Shown: positions 27,306-36,049 of the stretch, one piece after another
How the letters are laid out: each line of letters starts with the position of its first letter
Numbering within the stretch: position 1 is the first letter of the stretch
Assembly (NCBI RefSeq): GCF_004137355.1
Contig: NZ_SDVB01000191.1
Span: forward strand, 1 to 64,000
Direction of reading: 5' to 3'
Length of the DNA: 64,000 nucleotides
Origin: Ciceribacter ferrooxidans
GTDB taxonomy: Bacteria; Pseudomonadota; Alphaproteobacteria; Rhizobiales; Rhizobiaceae
The notes under the pieces: generated by a model
The model's database searches: none
Told to the model about the DNA's origin: nothing
Seen by the model: only the letters and a program-made list of their open reading frames with translations
Program-made: the position numbers and the translations under genes

Positions 27306-28505
27306 ATGGGCACCTTCCACATGCCTTCGCTCGGCGCCGACATGGAGGCGGGGACGCTGGTCGAATGGCTCGTCACGCCCGGCGCGGCCGTCCGCCACGG
27401 CGATGTCATTGCCGTCGTTGAAACCCAGAAAGGGGCGATCGAGATCGAGGTCTTTGAGGACGGTGTCTTCGAGAAGAGCCTCGCGGCGATCGGTGACCGA
27501 CTTCCGGTCGGTGCGCCGATGGCCGTGATCGCCCGTCCCGGCGAGGTTGTCGTCGAAGCTCCGGTGCCGCCGGTGTCCGTAACGGCGGTGGAGACGATCG
27601 CGACGGCCGTTCCCCCACCGCCTATTCCGCAGGCCGCGCCCGTGGTTCCGGTAGGGCCGGGAGTAGCCGCACGCATTCTTGTTACGCCCGCGGCGCGACG
27701 GTTCGCCGAGCAGTCGGGAATAGCGCTGGCCGAGCTGCACGGCAGCGGTCCCCGCGGTGAGATCGTGCTTGCCGATGTCGAGGTCCGGAAGGGCAGAGAG
27801 GATACACTGCGGCAGGCGGAAGCGGTTTCGACGGCACAGGTGATGACGGGCATGCGCGCCGCGATCGCCGCCGCGATGGCGCGATCGAAACGGGAAATCC
27901 CTCATTATTATCTTTCACACACCGCCGAGCTCGCGAAGGCCGAGACATGGCTTGCCGCCTACAATGCCGGTCGGGATCCCGCGAGCCGCTTGTTGCTCGG
28001 CGCTCTCTTCGTCAAGGCCGTGGCAATCGCGGCAAAGAGTTACCCGGAGTTCAACGGCCACCATCTGAACGGCGCGTTCGTGGCCGCAAGCGCAGTACAT
28101 GCCGGCGTCGCGATCAATATCCGTGGAGGCGGACTCGTCGCGCCGGCGATCCACGACGTCAACCGGATGCCGCTCCCGGAGCTCATGGAGAAACTGAAGG
28201 ACCTTGTCGCCCGCGTGCGTGCCGGACGTTTCCGGGGCTCGGAACTGGCGGATCCGACGATTACAATCTCAAGCCTCGGCGACCGGGGTGTGGAAACGCT
28301 GTACGGCGTCATCTACCCGCCGCAGGTGGCGATCGTTGGTTTCGGCACCCCCGCGACGAAAGCTGTTGTCGAAGGCGACCACATTGTGCCGCGGCGCGTC
28401 GTCAGCCTTTCGCTCGCCGGCGATCACCGGGTCAGCGACGGTCACCGCGGCGCGCTTTTCCTCGGCACCATTGCAGACCTGCTCCAGCGACCGGAGGCGT
28501 TATGA
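27306..28505 (+). CDS. 2-oxoacid dehydrogenase E2 (lipoyl acyltransferase)
   Basis: A 399-residue E2 core protein. One lipoyl domain (residues 1-75) carries the lysine in VVETQKGAIEIEV; an Ala/Pro/Val-rich linker follows, then a peripheral-subunit-binding domain (ILVTPAARRFAEQSG...GPRGEIVLADVE, about 120-160). The catalytic domain ends with the active-site histidine and aspartate in DHRVSDGHRG. It takes the acyl group from E1 and normally passes it to CoA. No E3 gene is adjacent, so a shared lipoamide dehydrogenase is presumed. Its stop overlaps the ACP start by ATGA. Confidence 0.92.
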   Translation: MGTFHMPSLGADMEAGTLVEWLVTPGAAVRHGDVIAVVETQKGAIEIEVFEDGVFEKSLAAIGDRLPVGAPMAVIARPGEVVVEAPVPPVSVTAVETIATAVPPPPIPQAAPVVPVGPGVAARILVTPAARRFAEQSGIALAELHGSGPRGEIVLADVEVRKGREDTLRQAEAVSTAQVMTGMRAAIAAAMARSKREIPHYYLSHTAELAKAETWLAAYNAGRDPASRLLLGALFVKAVAIAAKSYPEFNGHHLNGAFVAASAVHAGVAINIRGGGLVAPAIHDVNRMPLPELMEKLKDLVARVRAGRFRGSELADPTITISSLGDRGVETLYGVIYPPQVAIVGFGTPATKAVVEGDHIVPRRVVSLSLAGDHRVSDGHRGALFLGTIADLLQRPEAL

Positions 28506-28756
28506 CCGCACAGGACATCGAAAATGCCGTAAAGGCGGAGTTGCGGCGGATCGCACCGGACATCGATCCGGCCGAGATCGTCCCGGACCGGTCGCTGCGG
28601 GAGCAATGCGACCTGGACTCGATCGACTTCCTCAACCTGATGGCGGCACTCGGCAAGCGGTTCGGCCTGCCGATGCCCGAGGAGGACTACCCTCGTCTCT
28701 CGACCATCTCGGCAATTGTTGCCTATATCGCGGAGAAGACCGGTCAGCCGCGATGA
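28502..28756 (+). CDS. Acyl carrier protein
   Basis: An 84-residue acidic carrier protein with the phosphopantetheine-attachment motif CDLDSIDFLNLM (Ser near residue 41) and the helical C-terminus LSTISAIVAYIAEKTG. Its ATG overlaps the E2 stop, a strong sign of coupled expression with the ligase/E1/E2 genes. A dedicated ACP in a 2-oxoacid dehydrogenase operon suggests that the acyl group made by the complex, or activated by the ligase, is loaded onto this carrier. That role is inference. Confidence 0.9.
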   Translation: MTAQDIENAVKAELRRIAPDIDPAEIVPDRSLREQCDLDSIDFLNLMAALGKRFGLPMPEEDYPRLSTISAIVAYIAEKTGQPR

Positions 28757-28830
28757 AGGCCTTTCCTTCGACTGAGCCACCTCAGGTCGTCGCCGTCGAA
28801 GCTCCGACCTATGGCAGCCGTTCGTTTCCT

Positions 28831-30006
28831 TCAGCCACGCGCGGCGTGGGCGCGGAGTGCTGCAATCACGCCCGGAGCCTGTCCGCTGTTCAGCCCGGCG
28901 ATGTTGATACGGCCGGAGAGCGGCATGTAGATTCCGCTCCGCTGGCGGAGCTCGATGATCCGTCTCTCGTCCAGCGGAAGAAGCGAGAACATGCCTTGCT
29001 GGGTTGCGATCGCAGCGAGCGCGGGAGAAAGCGGGGAAAGGCCCTCCGCGAGGATCGCCCGCATGGCGGTAATCCGCTGGCGTGCTTCATCGAGTTCGGT
29101 CCGCCAGTCCTCCCGCAATTCGGGGTCGGTCAGAATGGTGCGGACGACCGCCGCACCGTGATCCGGCGGCATGGAATAGGAGCCACGTCCGACAGTCACG
29201 AGATGGGATTTCAGCTTGTCACGGGTTGCTGGCGAAGGGGAGGTCGCATAGACCGCCCCCGTCCGTTCGCGGTAGAGCCCGAAGGATTTGGAAGCCGAGG
29301 CTGCGACAATTGTCTCCGGGACCTGGTCGAGCAAGCGGCGCAACGGGGCGGCATCACTTTCGATGCCGGTTCCGAAACCCTGATAGGCGCTGTCGAGGAG
29401 CGGCACGAGACCCTTCCTGAGGATCATTTCGGTGACCGCCGCCCAAGTGGCGTCGTCCATGACGGCACCGGTCGGATTGTGGCAGCTTGCGTGGAGGAGA
29501 ACGGCATCGCCCGGCTGTGCCCTGTCGGCCAGCGTCGACATCATCTCCCCGGCGAGCAGGTTCTGGCTGGCAACGTCGAACAGGGGATAGGTCACCACCG
29601 AGAGGCCGGCCGCCTGGAAGATGGCTGAATGGTTCGACCAAGTGGGGGTGCCGAGAAAGATCCGCGATGAGCCGGAACGTCGGAGCAGTTCCGCGGCCAG
29701 CCTCAGTGCGCCGGTCCCGCCGACGGTCTGCACACCGGCGGCATCTCGTCCTTCGCCGGCCACAAAATTCCAGAAAGCTTCGATGAACGCGAGGTCGCCC
29801 TCCGGACCGACATAAGCCTTCGTCTCCTGCGTTTCCAGAAGGAGGGCCTCCGCACGTTTGACCGCGCGGAAGACGGGGGTTCTGCCGAGATCATCACGAT
29901 AGACCCCGACGCCGAGGTCGACCTTCGCAGGGTTCGGATCGGCCTTGAAGAGGGGTGTCAGTGCCAGCAGTGGGTCGTCGGCTTCGCGGGTAAGGGTTTC
30001 AAACAT
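28831..30006 (-). CDS. Aspartate/aromatic amino acid aminotransferase (class I PLP)
   Basis: A 391-residue fold-type I aminotransferase of the AspC/TyrB group, exchanging amino groups between an amino acid and a 2-oxo acid. It begins with the family pattern DPLLALTPLFKAD...VDLGVGVYRDDLG, has CHNPTGA, LDSAYQGFG, the PLP lysine in SASKSFGLYRERTGA, and ends GRINIAGL. It is 48 bp downstream of the ThDP enzyme gene and likely in one operon with it. The homogentisate cluster nearby makes an aromatic substrate plausible but unproven. Confidence 0.9.
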   Translation of the reverse strand: MFETLTREADDPLLALTPLFKADPNPAKVDLGVGVYRDDLGRTPVFRAVKRAEALLLETQETKAYVGPEGDLAFIEAFWNFVAGEGRDAAGVQTVGGTGALRLAAELLRRSGSSRIFLGTPTWSNHSAIFQAAGLSVVTYPLFDVASQNLLAGEMMSTLADRAQPGDAVLLHASCHNPTGAVMDDATWAAVTEMILRKGLVPLLDSAYQGFGTGIESDAAPLRRLLDQVPETIVAASASKSFGLYRERTGAVYATSPSPATRDKLKSHLVTVGRGSYSMPPDHGAAVVRTILTDPELREDWRTELDEARQRITAMRAILAEGLSPLSPALAAIATQQGMFSLLPLDERRIIELRQRSGIYMPLSGRINIAGLNSGQAPGVIAALRAHAARG

Positions 30007-30054
30007 TGAGGATCTGTCTCACAGTAGGTTTCTTCGAAAGAGTGGTGTTACGCG

Positions 30055-31683
30055 TCAGATGCGCATGCGGGGCACGTCGTTCGGATCGAGCCGCAGTTCG
30101 ATCAGGAGAGGCTTCGTGCGGTTTCCGATCGCAGCGATGGCCACGTCGAGCTCGTCGGCCGAGCGGACGGCGATGCCCTCACCGCCGAGCGCCGTGGCAA
30201 CTTCCGCAAAAGAGGGCCAGTCGAATTCGGTGAGGCCGGGATCCATCTTGCGGTCGAGGAACTGGATGTGTTCCGCCCCGTAGGCCGAATCGTTGCAGAC
30301 GACGACGATCAGGTTCAGGCCGAGCCGCACGGCGGTGTTGAACTCGTTGATGCCGCCCATCATGAAGCCGCCGTCGCCGGTAAAGAGGACGACCGGCCTG
30401 TCAGGCGCGGCGAGCCCTGCGCCGATCGCTTCCGCGAGGCCGAGCCCGATCGAGCCGAAATTGGCGGTCACCATGAAACTTTTCGGGTCGGTCACCGAAA
30501 TGCGGCACCAGACCTCGGTCATGAAGCGCCCGCCGTCGGTGACCAGAATACGGTCGTCGGGCAGGGCCTTGTCGAGTTCTTCCACCGCCCAGACATAGTT
30601 GACGAATCCGGGTCCGGCCTTGTCGCGCTGGCCGGGAACATGGCCAGTGAGCGCCTGCGGCGCGAGTTCGCCGGTGAAGCCGCTCGGCGGGATTTCCGCC
30701 TCGTCGAGCCAATAGACGATGTTGTCAGCCGTCAGTGCGCTGTCGGCCACCAGCGCCACATCCGGATGCAGACTGCGGCCGATGAAGCGTTGGTCGACGT
30801 CCACCTGCACGACACGCTTGCCCCTCATCAGGGCACCCTTCTCGGTGGTGAAATCATGCAGGCCGGAGCCGAAGCAGAGAATGCAGTCGGACCTGGCGAT
30901 CACATCATAGGCCGCAGGCGTACTGAGCGTGCCGAAGATGTCCATGTTGTAAGGGTGGCCGGAGAAGAGGCCCTTGGCCTTCAGTGTCGTGGCAAGCGGC
31001 GCCTCGAGCCGGTCGGCGAGCCGGATCAGTTGTTCACGTGCGCCGCAAGCGCCACCCCCGGCAAGGATCAGCGGACGGCGGGCGGCGGCGATCACGCCGA
31101 TCGCCCTGTTCAAGGCATCGCCTTCCGGAACATAAGCCGGCGTTTCGAAGACTTCGAAGCGGTGGGACTGGTACGGATGTTCGTGCCACATGAAATCGAC
31201 CGGCATGTTGAGGATAATCGGGCGCCGCTCGACACTGGCACGATAAAAGGCCCGCGCCACGTCATAGGTTGCGGTCTCGGGCGCACGCATTTGCTCGAAG
31301 CCGGCGCCGGTCGCCTTCACCACTTCGCGCTGGTCGATGCTCTGGATATGGCGCGGGTTCATGACCGGCGTATCGCCCGCCAGAAGCACCATCGGAATGT
31401 TGCCGCGGGCGCCTTCGGTGAGCGCTGTCACGCAATTGGTCAGCGCAGGGCCATGGGTCACGGAGGCGACGCCGACGCCGCCCGACACATGGGCAAAGGC
31501 GAGCGCCATCAGAACGGAACTGCCTTCATGCGCCGCCGGCACGAAGCGACCGCCGCAGCCGCGAACGAAGTGGTCGACCATGAAGAGGTTTGCATCGCCC
31601 ATGAGCCCGAACATCGTTCCGACATCGTGATCGCGCACGGCGCGCGCGATGGATTGATAGACATAGTCCGTCTTTGGCGTCAT
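30055..31683 (-). CDS. Thiamine-diphosphate-dependent enzyme (acetolactate synthase/decarboxylase-like)
   Basis: A 542-residue ThDP enzyme of the acetohydroxyacid synthase/2-oxoacid decarboxylase superfamily. The N-terminal PYR domain has the cofactor-activating glutamate in AAHEGSSVLMALAFA. The central domain has RRPLILAGGGA, and the C-terminal PP domain has the Mg-ThDP motif FTGDGGFMMGGINEFNTA...VCND. The ATG at 31683 is preceded by GGGAGG. It is probably co-transcribed with the aminotransferase and divergent from an Lrp regulator, which suggests decarboxylation or carboligation of a 2-oxo acid made by transamination. Exact reaction unknown. Confidence 0.85.
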   Translation of the reverse strand: MTPKTDYVYQSIARAVRDHDVGTMFGLMGDANLFMVDHFVRGCGGRFVPAAHEGSSVLMALAFAHVSGGVGVASVTHGPALTNCVTALTEGARGNIPMVLLAGDTPVMNPRHIQSIDQREVVKATGAGFEQMRAPETATYDVARAFYRASVERRPIILNMPVDFMWHEHPYQSHRFEVFETPAYVPEGDALNRAIGVIAAARRPLILAGGGACGAREQLIRLADRLEAPLATTLKAKGLFSGHPYNMDIFGTLSTPAAYDVIARSDCILCFGSGLHDFTTEKGALMRGKRVVQVDVDQRFIGRSLHPDVALVADSALTADNIVYWLDEAEIPPSGFTGELAPQALTGHVPGQRDKAGPGFVNYVWAVEELDKALPDDRILVTDGGRFMTEVWCRISVTDPKSFMVTANFGSIGLGLAEAIGAGLAAPDRPVVLFTGDGGFMMGGINEFNTAVRLGLNLIVVVCNDSAYGAEHIQFLDRKMDPGLTEFDWPSFAEVATALGGEGIAVRSADELDVAIAAIGNRTKPLLIELRLDPNDVPRMRI

Positions 31684-31868
31684 GGCCGGTATCCTCCCGT
31701 CGCCCTGGTCTCTGGCGTGAAGGTGAGAATAGCAGCGACAATGTGCACGAGGTGTGCGACCTTTGGCCTGCATCCGCGGAATATCGCATGAAACGTGCTC
31801 CACTATGGATAGTGATGCATGATATGTGTATGTATATTCGGAAGAGTGCGACATGTGAGAGGATCGCC
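31684..31868. promoter_or_regulatory. Divergent promoter region, ThDP enzyme and Lrp genes
   Basis: This 185-bp gap becomes AT-rich around 31800-31850 (GATGCATGATATGTGTATGT follows TAGT), unlike its surroundings. Divergent Lrp-family genes usually bind such regions, but I see no exact operator. Confidence 0.35.
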
Positions 31869-32333
31869 ATGCTCATCGACCGCCATGACCGCCAGATTCT
31901 GGATGCCCTGCAGAAGGACGGATCGCTCACCAATGCGCAGCTTTCGGAGCTGATCAATCTGTCACCGTCGCAGTGTTCCCGACGGCGGACGGCGTTGGAA
32001 GAGGCGGGTCTGGTTGCAGGCTACCACGCAAGGCTCGATGCGGCGAAACTCGGGGTCAAGGTCCGGGTGATCGTGCGGGTCAACCTGCGTATGCATGATC
32101 GGGACACCGACAAGAACTTCTCGAGATGGCTCGAACGGCAGCCGGAGGTGCAATCGGCCTTTTCAGTGTCGGGTGACGCCGATTATGTGCTCGACGTGCG
32201 GGTACGAGACCTCGAGCGCTTTTCGGACTTCGTCCATGATCGCCTTCTGATCCAGCCGCAGGTCGCGCAGGTGCGCTCTGATTTCGTGCTGAGGACGCTG
32301 AAGGACAGCGAGGTCCTCGAGCTTGGGGATTGA
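31869..32333 (+). CDS. Lrp/AsnC-family transcriptional regulator
   Basis: A 154-residue Lrp/AsnC regulator: N-terminal HTH (DRQILDALQKDGSLTNAQLSELINLSPSQCSRR, cited as about residues 7-40) followed by the RAM ligand-binding domain (VQSAFSVSGDADYVLDVRVRDL). Family members sense amino acids. The ATG at 31869 is preferred to upstream in-frame starts because the protein then begins at the normal distance before the HTH. Divergent from the ThDP enzyme/aminotransferase operon, which it likely controls. Confidence 0.88.
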   Translation: MLIDRHDRQILDALQKDGSLTNAQLSELINLSPSQCSRRRTALEEAGLVAGYHARLDAAKLGVKVRVIVRVNLRMHDRDTDKNFSRWLERQPEVQSAFSVSGDADYVLDVRVRDLERFSDFVHDRLLIQPQVAQVRSDFVLRTLKDSEVLELGD

Positions 32334-32366
32334 TGCGTGAGGGGGCGTGCGGGAGCCGCTGGCTGA

Positions 32367-32834
32367 TTACTCGTCGTCGTGCCGGGACGGCGCTTCGGCA
32401 ATCAGCTTTTTCAGGAGCGCATCGAGCTGGATCGTAAGTCCCGGCCCGAGTTTGCGGCGCAGATCGCGATCGTAGGTGATGGCGCGTTGGCCAAGGTCGG
32501 CAAAAGCAGTGCGGCCCTTGTCCGTGAGGCTCAGGATCTCGGCCCGCCTGTCTTCTTCACTCGGCGTGCGCACGAGAAAGCCATCGGCTTCCAGTGCGGA
32601 GACCGCGCGGCTGACCTTCGTCTTCTCGACATGGGAGATGACGCAAATGTCCTTCGCCGTCATCGCGCCGAACTTGCCGAGATTGGCCATCACCCGCCAT
32701 TGCGTGCGCGTCATGCCGTAGAGCTCGCGGTAGATTTCCTGAAAGGAACGGGATATCGCCTCCGCTGCCTGGTTCAGCAGGTAGGGCAGGAACTGTTCGA
32801 GATCGAAATCCACGTCGCGCTTCTGGTCGGCCAT
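32367..32834 (-). CDS. MarR-family regulator of homogentisate genes (HmgR-like)
   Basis: A 155-residue MarR protein with the winged helix TRTQWRVMANLGKFGAMTAKDICVISHVEKTKVSRAV (about 43-80) and wing SEEDRRAEILSLTDKG. It lies 51 bp downstream of the maleylacetoacetate isomerase gene in the same direction. A perfect dyad typical of MarR operators overlaps the promoter between that gene and hmgA. Together these support a homogentisate-responsive repressor; the effector is inferred. Confidence 0.85.
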   Translation of the reverse strand: MADQKRDVDFDLEQFLPYLLNQAAEAISRSFQEIYRELYGMTRTQWRVMANLGKFGAMTAKDICVISHVEKTKVSRAVSALEADGFLVRTPSEEDRRAEILSLTDKGRTAFADLGQRAITYDRDLRRKLGPGLTIQLDALLKKLIAEAPSRHDDE

Positions 32835-32885
32835 TCAGGTATCCATGATTCTGGGCGGTGAACCTGCCACAGCCCACTTCCGAAG

Positions 32886-33524
32886 TCACGATTGCGGCCG
32901 CACACGATCCGGATGGGCGGCCGCGAAGGCCGGAATCTCCTCCAGCCGGGCCGAAACGGCGATGGTGCGGGGCAGGCTTTCCAGGTTCACGCCCCATCGC
33001 CGCGCGTTGTAGATCTGCGGCACGAGGCAGATATCGGTGAGCGTCACCTGATCCCCGTAGCAGAAGCGACCTTCCGGCTGCCGTTGCAGCATGCCCTCGA
33101 AATCCGCCAATCCATCCGTGATGAAATGTCTCATCCATTCCTCGACGGTCGTGCCGCCCAGTGCAGCTGCGTGGCGGGCCACGCGCAGGTTGCAGACGGG
33201 GTGGATCTCCATCGCAATTGCGTAGCTCAACGCTCGCACCCTGGCTTTCCCGACCGCATCGGCCGGAAGCCATCCGACGGAGCGTGTCTCGTTCAGATAT
33301 TCGAGGATTGCCAGCGACTGCGTAAGCTCGACGCCGTCGATCGAAAGGGTCGGCACCAGTCCCTGCGGGTTGCGCACCAGATTCTCCTGGCTCCGCTGTG
33401 CACCGGAAAGGAGGTCGACCGGCTCACCGGCATAGGAGATGCCGAGCAGGTTCAGACCGATCCGCACACGATAGGAGGCGGAGGACCGCCAGTAGTCAAA
33501 CAGCGTCACATCGTGCTCGGTCAT
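32886..33524 (-). CDS. maiA: Maleylacetoacetate isomerase (zeta-class GST)
   Basis: A 212-residue zeta-class glutathione transferase converting maleylacetoacetate to fumarylacetoacetate. The glutathione-binding SSASYRVRI motif sits near residues 12-20, NPQGLVPTL and QSLAILEYLNE in the N-terminal domain, and the helical C-terminal domain follows. The ATG at 33524 has AGAGGACG in front; the annotated extension to 33554 is not needed. It is divergent from hmgA and upstream of the MarR gene. Confidence 0.9.
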   Translation of the reverse strand: MTEHDVTLFDYWRSSASYRVRIGLNLLGISYAGEPVDLLSGAQRSQENLVRNPQGLVPTLSIDGVELTQSLAILEYLNETRSVGWLPADAVGKARVRALSYAIAMEIHPVCNLRVARHAAALGGTTVEEWMRHFITDGLADFEGMLQRQPEGRFCYGDQVTLTDICLVPQIYNARRWGVNLESLPRTIAVSARLEEIPAFAAAHPDRVRPQS

Positions 33525-33562
33525 CCCGGACGTCCTCTTCTTGCGTTCCGTCAAACTCTATC

Positions 33563-33590
33563 TTGACAAAGTTGCGAATGCAACTATCTA
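33563..33590 (+). promoter_or_regulatory. hmgA promoter with MarR-type operator
   Basis: A consensus -35 TTGACA (33563-33568) and a -10-like TATCTA (33585-33590) are separated by 16 bp. The spacer is almost filled by the perfect dyad AGTTGCGAATGCAACT (33570-33585). Binding there would block polymerase. The dyad also lies upstream of maiA on the other strand. Confidence 0.75.
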
Positions 33591-33625
33591 CTCCGGTCCA
33601 GACACAAATCTGATCGGAGCAGACG

Positions 33626-34990
33626 ATGAACCAGCATCCGCTCGCCGCTGGCACGACCCGCGCACTCAGCAATCTTGGTCCGCATCAGGGTTACATGCCG
33701 GGTTTCGGCAATGACTTTGAAACCGAGGCACTGCCCGGCGCGCTGCCGCAGGGTCAGAACTCGCCGCAGAAATGCAATTATGGCCTCTATGCCGAGCAGC
33801 TCTCCGGCACGGCCTTCACGGCACCGCGCGGACAAAACGAGCGCACGTGGTGCTATCGCATCCGTCCCAGCGTCAAGCATACGACACGGTTCGAAAAGAT
33901 CGACGTGCCCCTCTGGAAGTCGGCCCCGCACATCCTGCCGGACGTGACTTCCCTGGGACAATATCGCTGGGACCCGATCCCGCATGCGGACGAAAAGCTG
34001 ACATGGGTCACCGGCATGCGCACGGTGACGACGGCAGGCGACGTCAACACCCAGACCGGCATGGCGAGCCATGTCTATCTCGTCACGCAATCCATGGTGG
34101 ACGAGTATTTCTACTCGGCCGACGGCGAACTGCTGGTCGTGCCGCAGGAGGGCAAGCTGCGCTTCTCTACCGAACTCGGTGTGATCGATGTCGAGCCTAA
34201 GGAAATCGCACTCCTGCCGCGTGGTCTCGTCTATCGCGTGGAAGTGCTGGAGGGCCCGTGCCGCGGCTTCGTCTGCGAGAATTACGGCCAGAAGTTCGAT
34301 CTCCCCAACCGCGGTCCGATCGGCGCGAACTGCCTCGCCAATCCGCGCGACTTCAAATGCCCGGTGGCTGCTTTCGAAGACCGGGAAGTGCCCTCGCGCG
34401 TCGTGCTCAAATGGTGCGGCCAGTTCCATGAGACCAGGATCGGCCACTCACCGCTCGACATCGTCGCCTGGCACGGCAATTACTGTGCCTACAAGTATGA
34501 CCTCAGAACCTACTCGCCGGTCGGTGCGATCCTCTTCGATCACCCCGATCCGTCGATCTTCACGGTGCTGACGGCACCGTCCGGGCAGGAGGGCACGGCC
34601 AACATCGATTTCGTCTTGTTCCGTGAGCGCTGGATGGTGGCCGAGCACTCGTTTCGCCCGCCCTGGTACCACAAGAACATCATGTCGGAGCTGATGGGCA
34701 ACATCTACGGCGTCTATGACGCCAAGCCACAGGGGTTTGCACCAGGCGGCATGAGTCTCCACAATTGCATGCTGCCGCATGGGCCGGACCGCAACGCCTT
34801 CGAGCACGGCTCGAATGAGCCGATGGTGCCGCAATTCCAGGCGGAAACCATGAGCTTCATGTTCGAGACGCGTTTCCCCCAGCATCTCACGGAGTGGGCT
34901 GCGAAGCATGCACCGCTGCAGGACGACTATATCGACTGCTGGGACAGCCTCGAGAAGAAGTTCGACGGCACGCCGGGCATCAAGAAATAA
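33626..34990 (+). CDS. hmgA: Homogentisate 1,2-dioxygenase
   Basis: A 454-residue non-heme iron dioxygenase that opens the ring of homogentisate to maleylacetoacetate, the key step of tyrosine/phenylalanine breakdown. The sequence is collinear with the family: [19 protein letters not shown] near the N-terminus, iron-ligand region [14 protein letters not shown] (His and Glu) and [14 protein letters not shown] (His). Length matches bacterial HmgA. Preceded by a clear promoter/operator and followed 27 bp later by fahA. The 4-hydroxyphenylpyruvate dioxygenase gene is not in the window. Confidence 0.96.
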   Translation: MNQHPLAAGTTRALSNLGPHQGYMPGFGNDFETEALPGALPQGQNSPQKCNYGLYAEQLSGTAFTAPRGQNERTWCYRIRPSVKHTTRFEKIDVPLWKSAPHILPDVTSLGQYRWDPIPHADEKLTWVTGMRTVTTAGDVNTQTGMASHVYLVTQSMVDEYFYSADGELLVVPQEGKLRFSTELGVIDVEPKEIALLPRGLVYRVEVLEGPCRGFVCENYGQKFDLPNRGPIGANCLANPRDFKCPVAAFEDREVPSRVVLKWCGQFHETRIGHSPLDIVAWHGNYCAYKYDLRTYSPVGAILFDHPDPSIFTVLTAPSGQEGTANIDFVLFRERWMVAEHSFRPPWYHKNIMSELMGNIYGVYDAKPQGFAPGGMSLHNCMLPHGPDRNAFEHGSNEPMVPQFQAETMSFMFETRFPQHLTEWAAKHAPLQDDYIDCWDSLEKKFDGTPGIKK

Positions 34991-35017
34991 CCGGCCGCGA
35001 GCCGGGTTGGAGGGACA

Positions 35018-36043
35018 ATGAAACTTGCCACCTTGAAGGATTCCACACGCGACGGAAAACTGGTCGTCGTTTCCAGGGATCTCACGCGCTGTTCGGAAGT
35101 CGGCCATATCGCCCGCACCCTGCAGGCGGCTCTCGACGATTGGGCTCATGTCGGGCCGCGCCTCCAGCGTGTCGCGGAAGGCCTGGAAACCGGCTCGCAG
35201 CCCTTCACACGTTTCCATGAGCACGACGCGGCCTCGCCACTGCCGCGCGCCTACCAATGGGCGGACGGTTCGGCCTATGTGAACCACGTCGAGCTGGTCA
35301 GAAAGGCGCGCAATGCCGAAATGCCCGCGACATTCTGGACCGATCCCCTGATGTATCAGGGCGGATCCGACAGTTTCCTCGCGCCACGCGCACCCATCGT
35401 CATGCCCGACGACGAAACCTTCGGCATCGACATGGAGGGCGAAGTCGCCGTCATCGTCGATGACGTTCCCATGGGCGTTTCGGCAGAAGAGGCGAGGCAT
35501 GCAATCCGGCTGATCATGCTGGTCAACGACGTGTCGCTGCGCGGCCTGATCCCGGCCGAACTGGCAAAGGGCTTCGGCTTTTTCCAGTCCAAGCCGTCCT
35601 CGGCATTTTCGCCCGTTGCGGTGACGCTGGATGAACTCGGCGACGCATGGGACGGCGGCAAGCTGCATCTGCCTCTTCTGGTGGATTATAACGGCAAGCC
35701 CTTCGGTCGCGCCAATGCCGGCATCGACATGACCTTCGATTTCGGTCAGCTGATCGCCCATGCGGCGAAGACCAGGCCGCTCGTTGCGGGTACCATCATC
35801 GGCTCGGGCACGGTTTCCAACAAGCTCGATGGCGGCCCCGGCAAGCCGGTCGGGGAAGGCGGTGCCGGTTACTCCTGCATTGCCGAAATCCGCATGATCG
35901 AGACGATCGAGAGCGGCGGCCCCAAGACCCCGTTCATGAAATTCGGCGACACCGTGCGCATCGAAATGAAGGACGAGAGCGGACATTCCATCTTCGGCGC
36001 CATTGAGCAGACCGTTACAAAGCTTGAAAAGCAGCAAGGATAG
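35018..36043 (+). CDS. fahA: Fumarylacetoacetate hydrolase
   Basis: A 341-residue FAH-family enzyme of the rhizobial FahA type, cleaving fumarylacetoacetate to fumarate and acetoacetate. The metal ligands lie in GIDMEGEVAVIVDD and LVNDVSLRGLIP, and the C-terminal active-site region includes GAGYSCIAEIRM. It follows hmgA directly and precedes the MBL-fold gene by 6 bp. It completes the three-step homogentisate route with hmgA and maiA. Confidence 0.92.
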   Translation: MKLATLKDSTRDGKLVVVSRDLTRCSEVGHIARTLQAALDDWAHVGPRLQRVAEGLETGSQPFTRFHEHDAASPLPRAYQWADGSAYVNHVELVRKARNAEMPATFWTDPLMYQGGSDSFLAPRAPIVMPDDETFGIDMEGEVAVIVDDVPMGVSAEEARHAIRLIMLVNDVSLRGLIPAELAKGFGFFQSKPSSAFSPVAVTLDELGDAWDGGKLHLPLLVDYNGKPFGRANAGIDMTFDFGQLIAHAAKTRPLVAGTIIGSGTVSNKLDGGPGKPVGEGGAGYSCIAEIRMIETIESGGPKTPFMKFGDTVRIEMKDESGHSIFGAIEQTVTKLEKQQG

Positions 36044-36049
36044 AGATTC

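Noticed and set aside
30268-31791. A 507-codon open frame on the plus strand
   Set aside because: Shadow of the ThDP enzyme gene; rich in Arg, His and Asp with no recognisable domain.
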